Source of the DNA: Tenrec ecaudatus
Lineage: Eukaryota; Chordata; Mammalia; Afrosoricida; Tenrecidae
Direction: 5' to 3'
Assembly: GCF_050624435.1 (NCBI RefSeq)
Contig: NC_134541.1
Span: 9,438,983-9,502,982, forward strand
DNA: 64,000 bases
Shown: one piece after another, positions 19,634 to 31,102 of the stretch
How the letters are laid out: the number at the start of each line of letters is the position of its first letter
How positions within the stretch are numbered: position 1 is the first letter of the stretch
The notes under the pieces: model-generated
Told to the model about the DNA's origin: nothing
Database searches by the model: none
What the model saw: the letters and a program-made list of their open reading frames with translations, nothing else
Position numbers and translations under genes: made by a program

Positions 19634-21822
19634 CTGAGTCTTGGGGGAGCAGTCAAGATGGCGTCCGGGTAGAATCACCCTCCCAGTGCTGCTGTTGTTG
19701 GATCAGGAAATTAAGAGGAATGGGATTGTGAATGCAGACCCCACCACAGCGTGTCAACCTTGAGGGCAACGTAACCACATGAACAGAGAGGTCTACAGGG
19801 CCAGCCCCAATCAGAGCCACATTGAACACACCCCCCCACTCCCTCTAGACATATGTGCTACAGAGGACAACACAGAACCTACAGGTTGGGGAGAGGGTCC
19901 GGCCTGCCACTCCCACACCAAAGCAAACCAAAAAGGAAAAAGAGAGAGTGAGGCTCTAGACGCCATACTGGAACACCAAGCCCCAAGGACAACGTCCCTG
20001 CATGGAGCTGCTAAGGCACAGAGAGGACTGTAGGGCCGACAACAGCTCGAGACATGAGGACCCCTCGCTGGAGCACACCACACAGAGGACAATACTGGGG
20101 ACACACGCGGAGAGTGAGTCCAGTCTGAAGCCCCCACAGTGGGGCAAACCAAGAAGGGAACATGACAGACCAGCAATGGGAGCAAAGCCAAGCCACAAAG
20201 CCCCTGAGGAGCCCCCAAAACAGACTTCAGGCTCAGAGAGTCAGTTTCCGGAACCCCCCAGGACCAGTGGGGACATAGTCATAAAGGTCAGCGAACAGAC
20301 GTGGAATTATGGGGTTTTTTTTGCTAAGATATTTTTTCTCTTTTTACTCAATCTTCTGTTTTGTCTTTGTTGTTGTTTTGCCTACCTATATAAGATAGGC
20401 ATGGAAAGCAAGCCTGAGGAGAAAGAAATGGGACCGACAGTTCCAGAGGGACTTAGGAAGAGGAGGAGGTGGGGGAAGGGAGTGGTGAGCAAATAACTCC
20501 ATAGATAGAGGAACAAGGAGGGAATTAAAATCAACAACAAGGAGGACATAGAGATCCTGGGGTGTTGGAGCAACAGCAGTCTAGCTGAGAGGACTTACTA
20601 AGAGGCAGAGAGGGGTGAGTGATGGTGGAGCAGGTAAGAAGCAAGGCTCTGCATAGAGGCATACGCATAGGTGTGTATGTACGTGAATGTGTTCATTCAT
20701 AGAAATAGAGGTATTGGCCCGTGTACATATATTTACATGGCAATACATTGAGGAAGTAGATTTTGGTCCTCTCTCCTCCCTCAACGCAAGAATACTTTGT
20801 TCTAATAACCTGGCATTCTGTGATGCTCACCCTCCCGACATGATCACTGAAGACAAATGGGTGCATAAGCAAATGTGGTGAAGAAAGCTGATGGTACCCA
20901 GCTATCAAAAGATATAGCCTCTGGGGTCTTAAAGGCTTGCAGGTAAACAAGCAGCCATCTAGCCAACAAACCCACATGGAAGAAGCACACCAGCTTGTGT
21001 GATCATGAGGCATCAACGGAATCAGGTAACAAGCATCAGAAGACCCCAAACCAAAAAAACATATTGTTGAGAAGGAGGAGGGTCGGAGTAGAGACCCAAA
21101 ACCCACCTGTAGACAATGGAACGTCCCCTCACAGAAGGGTCACGGGAAGGGATGAGTCAACCAGGGGAGCAGTATAGCACCGATGAAACACATAATTTTC
21201 CTCTGGTTCCATGAGACTTCGTCAACCCCCACCATCATGACCCCAGTCCCACCTTTCAGTTATGACTAGACCAGATCATGTACACTGGTACAGATAAGAG
21301 CTGATGACACATGGAATCCAGGTCAGATAAACCCCAGGAACAGAAATGATACAAACAGTAACAATACCAGGAGGGTAGAAGGAAGGGTGGGGGGAGGGGA
21401 GGAAGAGGGAACCAATTGCAATGATCAGTGCATAACCCCACCCCCATCCCCCACCCTGAGGGGGACAAACAACAGAAACAGGGGTGAAGGGAGACAGTGG
21501 TTGGTATAAGATATGAAAATACCGTCTATAGTCGTGTATAATCCAAGTTTTTTTGGCACATTTTAAATGCAGTTTTTGTGGTAAAATTAGGTGCCTTGGC
21601 TGATATTCGGATCGGCTTACACTCGAGTATACATGGTATAATAATTTATAATTTATCAAAGGGTCACAAGGAGGTGGGGAGAGGAGCTGATACTAAGAGC
21701 TCAAATAGAAATGCTCAGAAAACGATGATGGCAACCTATGTACAAATATGCTTGATACAATTGATGGGTGGGCTGTTATAAGAGCGGTACGAGCCTCCAA
21801 TAAAATGATCTTTAAAAAATAA
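19634..21822 (+). mobile_element. Complete ORF-less L1-like element, 2,189 bp
   Basis: Flanked by a 17-bp target duplication (aaagctttaccgtctca at 19617-19633; aaaggtttacagtctca at 21823-21839; 15/17 identical). The 5' end reads ttgggggagcagtcaagatggcgtcc, like mammalian L1 promoters with a YY1 site. Then follow a purine/GC-rich ~650 bp, a T-rich stretch (20315-20375), an A/G-rich part, the shared module (20860-21010), a terminal purine-rich segment and ...gtacgagcctccaataaaatg with an A-rich tail. There is no ORF1 or ORF2 homology; the longest open frame is 164 codons (20002-20496). The copy at 1095-3318 shares the same 5'-to-3' order, so this looks like a non-autonomous family and not one random deletion. 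Confidence 0.8.
19654..19663 (+). promoter_or_regulatory. Candidate YY1 site at the 5' end of the L1-like element
   Basis: caagatggcg, 21 bp from the element's first base. In human L1 the same kind of site near the 5' end directs accurate transcription start. Activity here is inferred only. Confidence 0.55.
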
Positions 21823-21915
21823 AAAGGTTTACAGTCTCAGAAACCCACAGAGGCAGCTCTGCCCTGTCTCATAGGGCCACTATGAATCAGAATTGACTTA
21901 AGCTGCAGTAAGTTT
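21823..21915 (+). repeat. AfroSINE 3' half, after insertion
   Basis: tttacagtctcagaaaccca, ggcagctctgccctgtctca and cactatgaatcagaattgac complete the SINE begun at 19516. Confidence 0.9.
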
Positions 21916-21928
21916 TTGACTTGCTTAC

Positions 21929-22467
21929 TGTGTCAGTCCGGGTTGACTAGAGAAACAAATTAATAGACACTCATCTATGACTCATCTATGTATAAGAAAG
22001 AGCTTTATATACAAGAGCGATTGTGTATTAAGAAAACATCTCAGTCCAGTCCAGATCAAGTCCATAAATCCGATATTAGTCCATATGTCTCATCCTAGTC
22101 AATAAATTCCTCTTCAGACTCATGCAACAGATGCAATGGTGCTGAGTGCAGCAAGATCACAGGCCAGTGGGTGGAAAGTCTTGTGGATGCAGTGGCAGTG
22201 GAAGCATCTCAGTCCCGGCAAGGGTCTCCACATGGCTCCTCCAGCTCCAGAGCTCTGGCTGCATCAGTGTTGCCCCATGTGGCTTGTTAACAGGAATGTC
22301 TCACGGGGAGAGTGTGTAGTTCCTGCCTCTAGAGTGGAAGACAGGAGCACCCAGAATCCTCAGGATTAAGGCCATGCCCACACAGAGGCATGGTTGGCTA
22401 TGACTTGATTGACAGGGTAGAGTCCATCCCTCCGCTCAAATGGACAGGAGGTTGTGTAAGTGCCACA
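21929..22467 (-). repeat. LTR-like interspersed repeat, antisense
   Basis: Reverse orientation of the 3752-4257 family: starts tgtgtcagtccgggttgact, contains agctttatatacaag and gtccataaatccgatattag, the block cacaggccagtggg...gcagtggcagtgg, and ends near gtgccaca. Flanks cttac and cttgt share three of five bases. Confidence 0.65.
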
Positions 22468-22548
22468 CTTGTGCACAAGTTCTGCTTCCTGCAGGTCGGC
22501 ATGCTCTGCAGAATACACAGGTGCCCCCGGCTCCGCACTGTGAAGCAG

Positions 22549-22685
22549 CAAGAGCCCTGATGGTGCTGTGGAATCCGTGTTGGGTGACTAACCGCAAGGT
22601 TGGAGGGTTAAACCCACCAGCCGTTCCTCCAGCGAAAGACGAGACTTTCTCTTCCCGTCAAGACTTACAGACTCGATTATGTAGA
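22549..22685 (+). repeat. AfroSINE, 5' part
   Basis: gagccctgatggtgctgtgg, ctaaccgcaaggttggaggg, aacccaccagccgttcctcc and ctttctcttcccgtcaagac. Followed at once by an L1; the tail probably resumes at 23271. Confidence 0.85.
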
Positions 22686-22689
22686 TATA

Positions 22690-23268
22690 ATTAGGTTAAA
22701 ATGCCGTATTTTAGCTCCCTTTTGGATCAATTTAAAAGTTGCTTCCATTTTTTTTTATTTTTAACTGAAGGGGAAATACCCGTGGATTAAGACTCCGGTG
22801 AACTTCCCTGACCAGAGACCAGGGATGCCAACAGCCTTGCCCTCACGCAGAAGGCACCGGAAAGCGGATTCTTGCAGAAGCAGTCAGGTTAAAATTTAGC
22901 ACCTTCTCGTTTGATCTCCCTTTGAACTACTTTAAAGTTGTTCTCGTTTTTATTATTTTCTTTAAGTGTTCTGCTTTCATTTCAGGTGAGGTTTATCTCT
23001 ATTTTACTGTTGTTTCCTTTGTTGTTTTGTGTCGTTTTCAGTATATGTGATCCAGGATGAGTCGATCTATAGAGGAAGTAAGAGGTTTGTCAGAGGCAGG
23101 GCCGGGGAGGTTGGGGGACGGAATGGGAAGCTAATATCAATAAGGGCAAGAAAGAAGAAAAGGTTCTAACATTGATTGTGGCAACGACCATACAGCTCCC
23201 CTTGATATGACTGGACTGTTGAATTGTATGATATGTGGATTATGTGCCAATAAACTGTTTAAACAGAA
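22690..23268 (+). mobile_element. L1, second 3'-end lineage
   Basis: Ends gattgtggcaacgaccatac...gttgaattgtatgatatgtgg...gtgccaataaactgtt. The segment gttaaaa...ttagctccctttt...ttaaaagttgcttccattttt (22694-22760) recurs diverged at 22885-22965, an internal duplication. Confidence 0.7.
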
Positions 23269-23270
23269 AC

Positions 23271-23345
23271 AACGATTTCGTCTCAGAAACTCTCTATGGG
23301 GTGGCGATGAGTTTGAATCGACTCAATGGCAGTGGGTTTGGTGTT
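23271..23345 (+). repeat. AfroSINE, 3' part
   Basis: gtctcagaaactctctatgg...ggcgatgagtttgaatcgac...atggcagtgggtttgg. Confidence 0.85.
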
Positions 23346-23599
23346 GTGGAGGCTACTCCACCTTCAGTCCTAACTCTAACTTCTCTGGGAAGGGTTGCAA
23401 TCCTTCATCGGGATGGCGGCCAGCCCGTTTCATTCCAGCGCAGTTTGAGGGGCAGGATCTTCTGGGTAAGTCCTGGGAGGAAGAAGAGGGGCCATCTCAG
23501 GAGCCATCGTGACCTGGAAGTCATTCCAAAATGACTCCTGGTCTCTCCAAACTCAACCATTCACAACCACCTCTTCACAATAGAGCCAGTCATATTGAC

Positions 23600-23725
23600 T
23601 ACCCGGTGCACATCCCAACCTGGGCACTCGCTCGCTGTGAGGCCCTGAGCAACTCCCGGAGTCCCTGCTTCAGTGGCCTCGTCTGTGGATGAGCTCTGTG
23701 AGAACTGAGCACGCCGCATCTGGCC
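23600..23725 (+). repeat. MIR, degenerate
   Basis: gcactcgctcgctgtgaggccctgagcaactcc...ttcagtggcctcgtctgtgg...gtgagaactgagcacg fits the MIR 3' half. Confidence 0.5.
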
Positions 23726-24189
23726 GGTAAGTAGTTCATCAAAGTCGCGATGGCCACATGGTGAGGCTAAGGGATTTCCACGGAGAGAGTTCATTTCCAT
23801 TCTTTCCACCGGTGCTTTAAGCAACTTTTTACATCGGACACGCTGCGGCACTGCCATCAACGGAAAAACCAATCCCACATCCCAAAAGGTAACCTTAGAA
23901 AAACACATGACAATGCTGAATTTGAGACCTACCGCATTGCCTGCGGAAGGCCCAGGTGAGCTCCTGGTGGCTCACTCTGTCTTCATTACAAAGGAAAATG
24001 AGCAAGTATCAGGCCAGGGTTCAAGACCTAGGAGGGCAAGTCATGGTTCTGGCTCACACACGCATGGGCTTCTTCCACATGGGACGTGTTTAAACATGCT
24101 TCTGTGATCGGTGCAGACCAGTTCTGTGTCTGCTCAAAGGTCAATCAAAACCATGATGTTCTATGTTCTAGAGCCATAGAATCGGGCTT

Positions 24190-24771
24190 CTTTTCTTCTT
24201 GGGGGGGAAAGCTAGCAAGTTTCTCCGGAGAGGTTTACCACAACAGACGAGCCACACACACAAGACAGTATGGCCAGACAGTAAGTCGAGCAAGGATTTA
24301 ATAAGCAAAGTACGCTTCCATCCGGTTGCCTGGTGGTTTGAGGAAGCCGATGCCCTCTAGGGGTGTGGCATTGGATTTTATAGGGATCGGGTGGCGGGTC
24401 CCCCTTGACTCTCTTCAGTCTTCAGCCTGTTCAGGGTGGGCATGAGTCACCTGGACTTGAGCAGTGGAGTGGATCATGTGAGGCAACTTGGGGTGGGTCA
24501 TCCAGACCTCTAGCTGACCCTGGCAAGTGGTCTTCAAGGGAATCCAATGGACCAGTTCATCCCAAGACAGAGAGGTCACCTCAGAAGTTCAGAGTTAGAT
24601 GAGACCACTGTTGGGGCATGGGGACACAAAACCCAAGATAAAGACTTTCATACCCAAAGGACTTTAGAGTTTGCCAAGATGGAGGAGAACAAAAGGGCAG
24701 AGGGGAAAGCAAGGGGCCAGCCTGCTGAGGGTGTTACGTGGGTGAAATGGACGACGGGAGTCCACAAGAAC
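24190..24771 (-). mobile_element. Solo-LTR-like ERV remnant, minus strand
   Basis: On the minus strand: putative start TGTGGACTCC near 24771, TATAAAA at 24382-24376, ATTAAA at 24302-24297 (~75 bp downstream), then a GT-rich U5-like stretch. Same architecture as 13255-13788 but different sequence. No adjacent ERV coding region. Ends approximate. Confidence 0.5.
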
Positions 24772-24784
24772 CGCTCATCAAATA

Positions 24785-24955
24785 ATCACTGCCATCGAGT
24801 CGGTGCCGACTCATGGCGACCCCAGAGGAGAGGGCAGAACTGCCCCTGTGAGTTTCTGAGACTATAAATCATCTTTCTCTCACTGAGTGCTTTCAAACTG
24901 CTGACCTCACAGTTGGCAGCCCAACTCGTAACCACCATGCCACAGGGATCCTCAG
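24785..24955 (-). repeat. AfroSINE, antisense
   Basis: ctgccatcgagtcggtgccg...ggcagaactgcccctgtgag...caaactgctgacctcacagttggcagcc...ccaccatgccacagggatcc. Young-looking. Confidence 0.92.
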
Positions 24956-26009
24956 TCCACAAATGAGAGAAGAGAAACCAAGGAGCGAGTGAAGGATAAA
25001 CTACTGGGATTGGGGAGGGGGGGCGTGTTGCTCAATAGTTTAGAAAGCGCAAGACCAAGTGGGTGACCTGAAATGGAATCCTCCCATCCCCCAACTAATT
25101 CACCATTAAAAAAACACCTGTCTTTTAAAAATTAAAAAAAAACAACACTGCAGGGGCAGGGAGTTATTTAATGTGGCCCTCCTAACCAAAGTCTTCTAAC
25201 TAAACGACCTTTCCCTGCGTGGGGAAGACACGGATGGGATTCACCTGCGAGGGACGTGAACAGGAACCCCTGGAGCGGCATCCTGCTGGGAGTAAAATGA
25301 GCTCTGGGAGAAGCCGGAGGGAATCCCATGACCAGCAGGAGCCAGGAGCAGAGGGCTTCCTCTGAACCAGAGACCACAGATCCATTAACAGAGCTATGGG
25401 AGCCGCCCCGCCCGCAGCATGGGACAGAGTGGAGGAGGTGAGTGCTTGGGGCAGGAGGCTGGCTTGCGGAGTGGGGTTAAATGGGACTGGCTGACCCACT
25501 GAAGTGGGGCTGAGTGCCCTCTGGTTGGGGCTTACCTGAGTGAGGTGCCCCTGGACACGTAATTCAGGAAACTGGGTTTTCTGACAACTGAGGGGTGAAT
25601 CCCTTGGATGGAGGCTTACAGCAGAGTGGGGTGCCCTTTGGACATTTTTACTAGCAGATTTGAGATTTTGTAACATGGGCTGGTAAACAATTACCTTGAG
25701 CATTTCCCTGACAACTTCTCTTCCTTAACAAACTTTTCAGTCATGAATGTTTCTGTGCAGTCATCCCAATGAATCTCAGCACCTAGAGAGGTAAAACAGT
25801 GGACGCTACTTAGGACAGAGCAAACACACACACAGGCAAATATAAGTTACCGGTAATATTCTAATACTTAGAATACTCAGCGGGCTCAAGGTTGTTTATT
25901 TATAGATTTTATACTAACATTCTATAAAATATTCTTTCGTATTTCCAAATATTATGGCGTCTGTGATAGATTCTCTGGAGGACACCGGGTGATCCCAGAG
26001 GGAGGCTTG
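24956..26009. other. No gene recognised
   Basis: Includes an A-rich tract at 25106-25145 and AT-rich DNA at 25845-25960. A 167-codon minus-strand open frame (25200-25703) has no domain I recognise and lacks supporting context. Confidence 0.45.
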
Positions 26010-26135
26010 TTGCAGAGAAGTTGTAAGATAATGAAAACTTCTTCGGCGGCCAAAGGGCCAGGAAAATTGCCCCGAGGAATTTCCCATCATGACAATGCGC
26101 CTGCTCCTTCTCCGAGGGTCGCCAGGGCTGTCCCT
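26010..26135 (+). repeat. Possible mariner-like transposase scrap
   Basis: Translation around 26085-26130 reads SHHDNAPAPSPRVARAV, resembling the HHDNAPAH region around the second catalytic Asp of mariner transposases. Too short for certainty. Confidence 0.35.
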
Positions 26136-26279
26136 GGAAGGGAAAGAGGCCTTTTCTTTCTTTTCATTTTTAAGCCAGAGGAGAAATTTATTTCTTGGAG
26201 CAATCTAGAAATATTTGAGTCTAGAGCAAATTGAGGTTGGGTCAAGAGAGAAGTCAACTGGCCAAGTATCATATTATGC

Positions 26280-26990
26280 CATGACTCGATCCACCCTAAC
26301 CAAGTTTATAATAGTCTCTGTCTGATAGTAACACTGTTTGAGTTCCTCGCCTTTGGTTAGAGGGGACCTGCAGAGGTTTAATCTGACTAGATACTCTGCA
26401 TTGGATTCCGGGTCCTCCATAGCCTTCTACCACTTGGGTGCTCACGTTTAAACTCTGAGACTTTCCCCTTTGTTATGTTTGGATTTTGTTATGGTCATCT
26501 TTGGATCACACAGACTAAGGTGCATGTGAACTTACTTGACCCCTCGCTTAGACGGCTGCTTGTTTGAACACAAGCCTTTAAGACCCCAGACACTATTCCA
26601 ATCGATAGTCGGGCACCATCTTCTCTCTTCACCACACTTTGCTGCAACACCTTATCTTCAGTGACCTCTTGGTGAAGGTGAGTGTGGAGCAGGGCCATGT
26701 GATCAGAACGAACGTTCTCCGATGCGGGCTAGAATTACATCAGAGCCAAAAATCCATCTGCTTGTCTCCAGGTTATGAACGACTCTGATTTACTTTGGCA
26801 GTTTGGATAAAAACAAAACCAGAACCAACAAGATCATGAACAAGAACAAAAATAGACAAACAGAACATTAAAAAAAGAAAAACAGTGTCCATCACCTCCC
26901 TGGGGTATAAGGCCGATTGCCTTGATAACATCAGGAATTCATCCAATGACAGAATTTCAGGAACTGTTGGTAGGAGGGGTTTATGCAAGT
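26280..26990 (-). mobile_element. L1, second lineage, antisense
   Basis: Complement of the shared module: cacaagcctttaagacccca...gtcgggcaccatctt...tcttcaccacactttgctgc...tcttcagtgacctcttgg, then gggccatgtgatcagaac as in 36140 and 57490. Confidence 0.7.
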
Positions 26991-27439
26991 ATAGTCCAAT
27001 TGAGAGCTACAATCCATGAGTTGTTGTTTTTGCACAGATTTTTTAATTAATTGAGCTCTCTTTACACTGAACAGGGGATTGGTGCTAGGGAGAAATTTCC
27101 CGCATCATCTCTTACACGGGCAGACCCTTGCTTCTCTGATCAAAACCCGTCATTTTAATGCAAGAAGAGCGTTGAGGCACCAAGCATATGGTGGGTCTGG
27201 GTCTTGTTTCGTTGGCTGCTCACTAAGCCAGGGATGGACGAGGCCTGGCTGATGAGTGAATGATGTGCAGAGGAGGCGAACACTGGAGACAGGAAGGGGC
27301 TTCCAGCTGGGAGAGAGGAGACAGAGTCGGGTGGATGGAACTTGTCCTCTGAGGGGCTGCAGTTGTTGAGACCCAACAGAGGTGGTGATGGCACACTAAG
27401 TGCCACTGAATGGTGCACTTAAACGTAGATGGTTCTAGG

Positions 27440-28420
27440 TTATATGAACTTAACCTGCACTTTAAAGCAAAGAAATCAAATACTGAGAAGCGCAACCATA
27501 CGGATAAACACTGAAAACATTATGCTATTCTGTGCTGCTTATCTTCTCGACACAATCGCTAAAGACAAAGTGGGTGAATAAGGAAGTGTGGTGAAGAAAG
27601 CTGATGGTGCCCGGCTATCAAAAGATATAGCGTTTGGGGTCTTAAAAGCTTGAAGGTAAACCAGCGGCCATGTAGCTCAGAAGCAACAAAGCCCATATGG
27701 AAGAAGCACATCAGCCTGTGCGATCACGAGGTATTGAAGGGATCAAGTATCGGGTATCATCAGAACAAAAAATCATATTGTTGTGAATGAGGGGGTAGTG
27801 TGGAGTGGAGACCCAAAGCCCATTTGTAGACCACTGGACATCCCCTTACAGAAGGGTCTCAGGAAGGAGATAAGCCAGTCAGAGTGTGATGGAGCAATGA
27901 TGAAATATACAACTTTCCTCTAGTTCCTAAATGCTTCCTCCCCACCCCCCACTATCATGATCCCAATTCTACCTTACAAGTCTGGCTTGACCAGAGGATG
28001 TACACCGGTACAGATAAGAACTGGAAACACAGGGAATCCAGGGTGGATGATCCCTTCAGGACCAGTGGTGAGAGTGGTGATACCGGGAGGGTGGAGTGAG
28101 AGTGGGTTGGAAAGGGGAAACCAATTACAAGGATCTATATATACATATATATATATATCACATCCTCCCTGGGGAATAGACAACAGAAAAGTGGGTGAAG
28201 GGAGACGTTGGACAGGGCAAGATATGACAGAACAATAATTTATAAATTATCAAGGGTTCATGAGGGAGAGGGGAGGGGGAGGGAGAGGGAGGGGAAAAAT
28301 GAGGATCTGATGCCAGGGGCTTAAGTGGAGAGCAAATGTTTTGAGAACGATGAGGGCAATGAATGTACAGATGTGCTTTACACACTTGATGTATGTATGG
28401 ATTGTGATAAGAGTTGTATC
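27440..28420 (+). mobile_element. L1-like retroposon, 3' ~0.9 kb
   Basis: A short L1 motif (cactgaaaacattatgct) leads into gctaaagacaaagtgggtga, the module (27590-27720), the purine-rich stretch and ...gtatggattgtgataagagttgtat. The tail is cut before AATAAA where an AfroSINE begins. Confidence 0.8.
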
Positions 28421-28601
28421 ATTGATTCAATTCTAACCCATAGTGGCCCTGTAGCACAGGCCTCCGTGGGTTCCTGAGGTTGTAAATCTTTCCAGGAACA
28501 GAATGCCTCGTTTTCCTCCCAGGAAGCTACTGGTGGGTTTGAACCACCAACTTGATGGTTAGCAGCTGTATGCATAAGCCACCATACTACCAGAGCTCCT
28601 T
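28421..28601 (-). repeat. AfroSINE, antisense
   Basis: attgattcaattctaaccca, ggttcctgaggttgtaaatc, gtgggtttgaaccaccaac and a head at 28575-28601. Confidence 0.85.
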
Positions 28602-28657
28602 AGGTCAATCACAGGAATGAAAATCTATGGATGATAGCCTAGGGCTGGAGTGAGAGC

Positions 28658-28850
28658 CTCAGGGACACCTTGGCCAAGCACTCATCTACTGACCCGGAGT
28701 TCCATGGTTCAAACCCACCAGCCGTTCGGTGGGAGCAAGATGTGGCTGTCGGCTTCCATAGCGACTTTACAGTCTTGGCGATCCGTGGGGAGCACTTCTA
28801 CTCGGTCCTACAGCTTCACTCCAGGGTCACTGAGAATCAGAAGGGAGTCT
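28658..28850 (+). repeat. AfroSINE, sense, diverged
   Basis: gagcctcagggacaccttgg, B box ggttcaaacccaccagccg, gcttccatagcgactttaca and cactgagaatcagaaggg. Confidence 0.75.
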
Positions 28851-28992
28851 AATGCTTTCTTAAAGGCTGAAGGAGGACCAGGGTGGGTGGAATGGGGCAA
28901 TGCCTGTTACTGGGGAAAGGGCTTCTTCTCGGGGGGCAAGATTATTCCAGGATCAGCTAGTGATGAGGACTGCACAACTCTTGACTGTCCTA

Positions 28993-29345
28993 GAAACCAC
29001 GGTGCTGTTTTAGTGCCACTGAGTCCGTTCCGACTCATTGTGAGCTGACGCGCAACAGAGAAAGGTCACTCGGTGCTGCCGGACCATCCTCCAATTGTTC
29101 TGTCTGAGCCTCTTGATGCGGCCCCGGGGTCAGTCCATCCTGTCGAAGGTCTTCCTCTTCTTCCCTGCCCCCTCCTTTACGAACCGTGATGTCCTCTTCC
29201 GGGAAGCGGCTCTTCTGACAACATGTCCAAAGTCCGTGAGACCAAGTCTCTCCACCCTTGCTTCTCAGGAACATTGGGGTTGTACTTCCAACCCGGACCG
29301 GTTTGCTCTTTGGGAAGAGCATGGCACTTCCGGTATTCCTTCCTG
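28993..29345 (-). mobile_element. RTE/BovB-type LINE 3' end, antisense
   Basis: Complement of the RTE terminus: ttttagtgccactgagtccg, gcgcaacagagaaa, gccggaccatcctcc, tccatcctgtcgaaggtctt, gacaacatgtccaaagtccgtgagaccaagtctctcc, gcttctcaggaacattgggg. The order is the exact reverse of 10290-10615. Confidence 0.85.
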
Positions 29346-29719
29346 GCCAGCAGCAAAACTCAAATGCATCTTAACAAAACAAAAAACCATAGGTTTATGT
29401 AATGTAGACGGGAGAACGGTGTGGTGTCTGAGTGGTGTTTTAATACAGCTATTAGGGCTTGGGAGGAGCTGGATGATAAATTCTGTGCCTCACTGGGTTG
29501 TGTAATTCACAATGTTCCTGCCAGAAACAAGGACGCACGGGCTGGGCTGCTTGTTGACATGCAGAAGTTTCTGTTGTGTGGATTTTGCCGGTAGCAACAA
29601 ATTCCAAAACGGTGCCAGGGAGAATGGTCACCACAGGATGTCTAAGTACCAGCCTTCAGCCTGCAGAGAGGCTCAGGCTGTCTTTGTTTGTTTGCTTTGG
29701 GGGTGTTGTTGATTTCTTT

Positions 29720-29800
29720 ATAATAATTTTATTGACATATCTTACACAAGCCAATATTGCTATTCGCATACAATTCTCAATTCTGTTGTTCAGTCCCCTA
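29720..29800 (-). repeat. L1 tail-like fragment, antisense
   Basis: ttataataattttattgacatatcttac resembles an antisense L1 end. Weak. Confidence 0.3.
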
Positions 29801-29821
29801 GAGAGGAGCTATCCTCAAGCT

Positions 29822-30022
29822 GTTTTTGTAGTTGGGTGTCTTTGAGCCCATTCTGACTTGGATACAGCACAGAAGAACGCCTGCCACCGGGTCGCTGAGG
29901 CTGGCACTGGGTCACTGAGGCTGGCACGACGGCAGATCACCAAGTCTGCCTCCCAGGCAGCAGCGGTGGCCTCAAACTTCACCAACCCTTCAGCGATCAG
30001 CCATTACGCCCCCGGGGCTCTT
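29822..30022 (-). repeat. tRNA-derived SINE, antisense, degenerate
   Basis: gagcccattctgacttgg...ggcctcaaacttcaccaacc...ccattacgcccccggggctc. A short tandem copy of ggctggcac with flanks occurs at 29905-29930. Confidence 0.5.
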
Positions 30023-30107
30023 TGGCTCAGGTGAAATCATCAAATCAATCCATTCTAAAAGAAAAAACCAAACAGCTTTATGGAGCACCTACGGAGTGCC
30101 AAGTGAG

Positions 30108-30262
30108 GAGGCCTTGGCTGGTGCCAACAGTTAAGCACTTGACTACTATCCAAATGGTTGGTAGGTTCAAAACCACCCAGTGGGACCTGGGAAGAAAGAC
30201 CTGCCACCTGCTCCCAGAAGCTCACGGCCATCAGGACCCTACGGAGCACAGTCTTGAGGACC
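30108..30262 (+). repeat. AfroSINE, sense, diverged
   Basis: ttggctggtgccaacagttaagcac, ccaaatggttggtaggttcaaaacc and agaaagacctgccacctgct. Confidence 0.75.
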
Positions 30263-30449
30263 AAGCAGGGGTGTGGGCACTAAGGCACAGGACTGAGAGA
30301 TTGTGTGGGACAATGTCCTCATGGAGATGACTCAAAAGAGAGGGAGACAGACACAAACCACCCAGTCCAGTCACTGCAGAAAGTGAGAGAAGCACTTTCA
30401 CAGACTCCATTTGAACCTAGACCTACATGAGAAGGCAGCCGGCTGTGGA

Positions 30450-30770
30450 GACACAGGGGAAGCGTGTCTGGGCAGAGGACAGCTAGCGCAAAGGCCCTGG
30501 GGCAGGGAAGTAGTTGGCATGGTAACGGATTGGCTCTTAGCAGCCCTGGTGTGGTATGAGCAGGAGGAACAAGTGGGGTGGGGTGGCTGTGGATGGAGAC
30601 TGAGAGGCCAGCAGAGACCTGGGTCGATTGTAAGGCGTCTGGGCTTTATGTCAAGTCAGATGGGGAAAGTTTGATGATGGAAGTGACCTGATTTATCTTT
30701 TGAAAAGATCCCTCTGGCTGCTGGGTGGAGAATGGACTGTGTGTGGGAGGGTGAGCGCAGAGCTTGGAGG
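30450..30770 (+). repeat. Ancient LINE fragment, L2-like
   Basis: gctagcgcaaaggccctggggcaggg...gggctttatgtcaagtcag...gaagtgacctgatttatctttt...aaagatccctctggctgctgg...agaatggac matches a very common mammalian ancient repeat; the exact family name is uncertain. Confidence 0.5.
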
Positions 30771-31017
30771 CCAGCAAGGAGCCTTACACTGGTTGATCCT
30801 GTTTGGGTTGTTGTCTTTCTGGTCGGTCTCAAAAGCGGGGCCAAGGGCCTTTCTTCGTTATCAAGTTTCACAAGCTTTGGCCACCGTAATTTGTCTCAAC
30901 AAAAACGAGGGGAGGAAAGCTAAAGGAGACAGCCTCTTTGATTCACCTCCACGAGTCCCTGGGTTCTTTACCACACTGAGGGCTGACGGGCACGGTTCAC
31001 CAGGCGAGAAGTCCCTC

Positions 31018-31095
31018 TAGGAACACGGGTGGTGCAGTTGGCTGAACGATGGGCTGCTAACCACCAGGGGTGCAATCTGAGCCCACAGAGGAGGC
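31018..31095 (+). repeat. AfroSINE head, outer copy
   Basis: gaacacgggtggtgcagttgg...gggctgctaaccaccagggg. Its 3' part resumes at about 31260. Confidence 0.75.
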
Positions 31096-31102
31096 TGGCT
31101 GA

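Noticed and set aside
25200-25703. 167-codon minus-strand open frame as a gene
   Set aside because: No domain recognised, no neighbouring exon or promoter signal, and this length arises by chance in GC-rich DNA.
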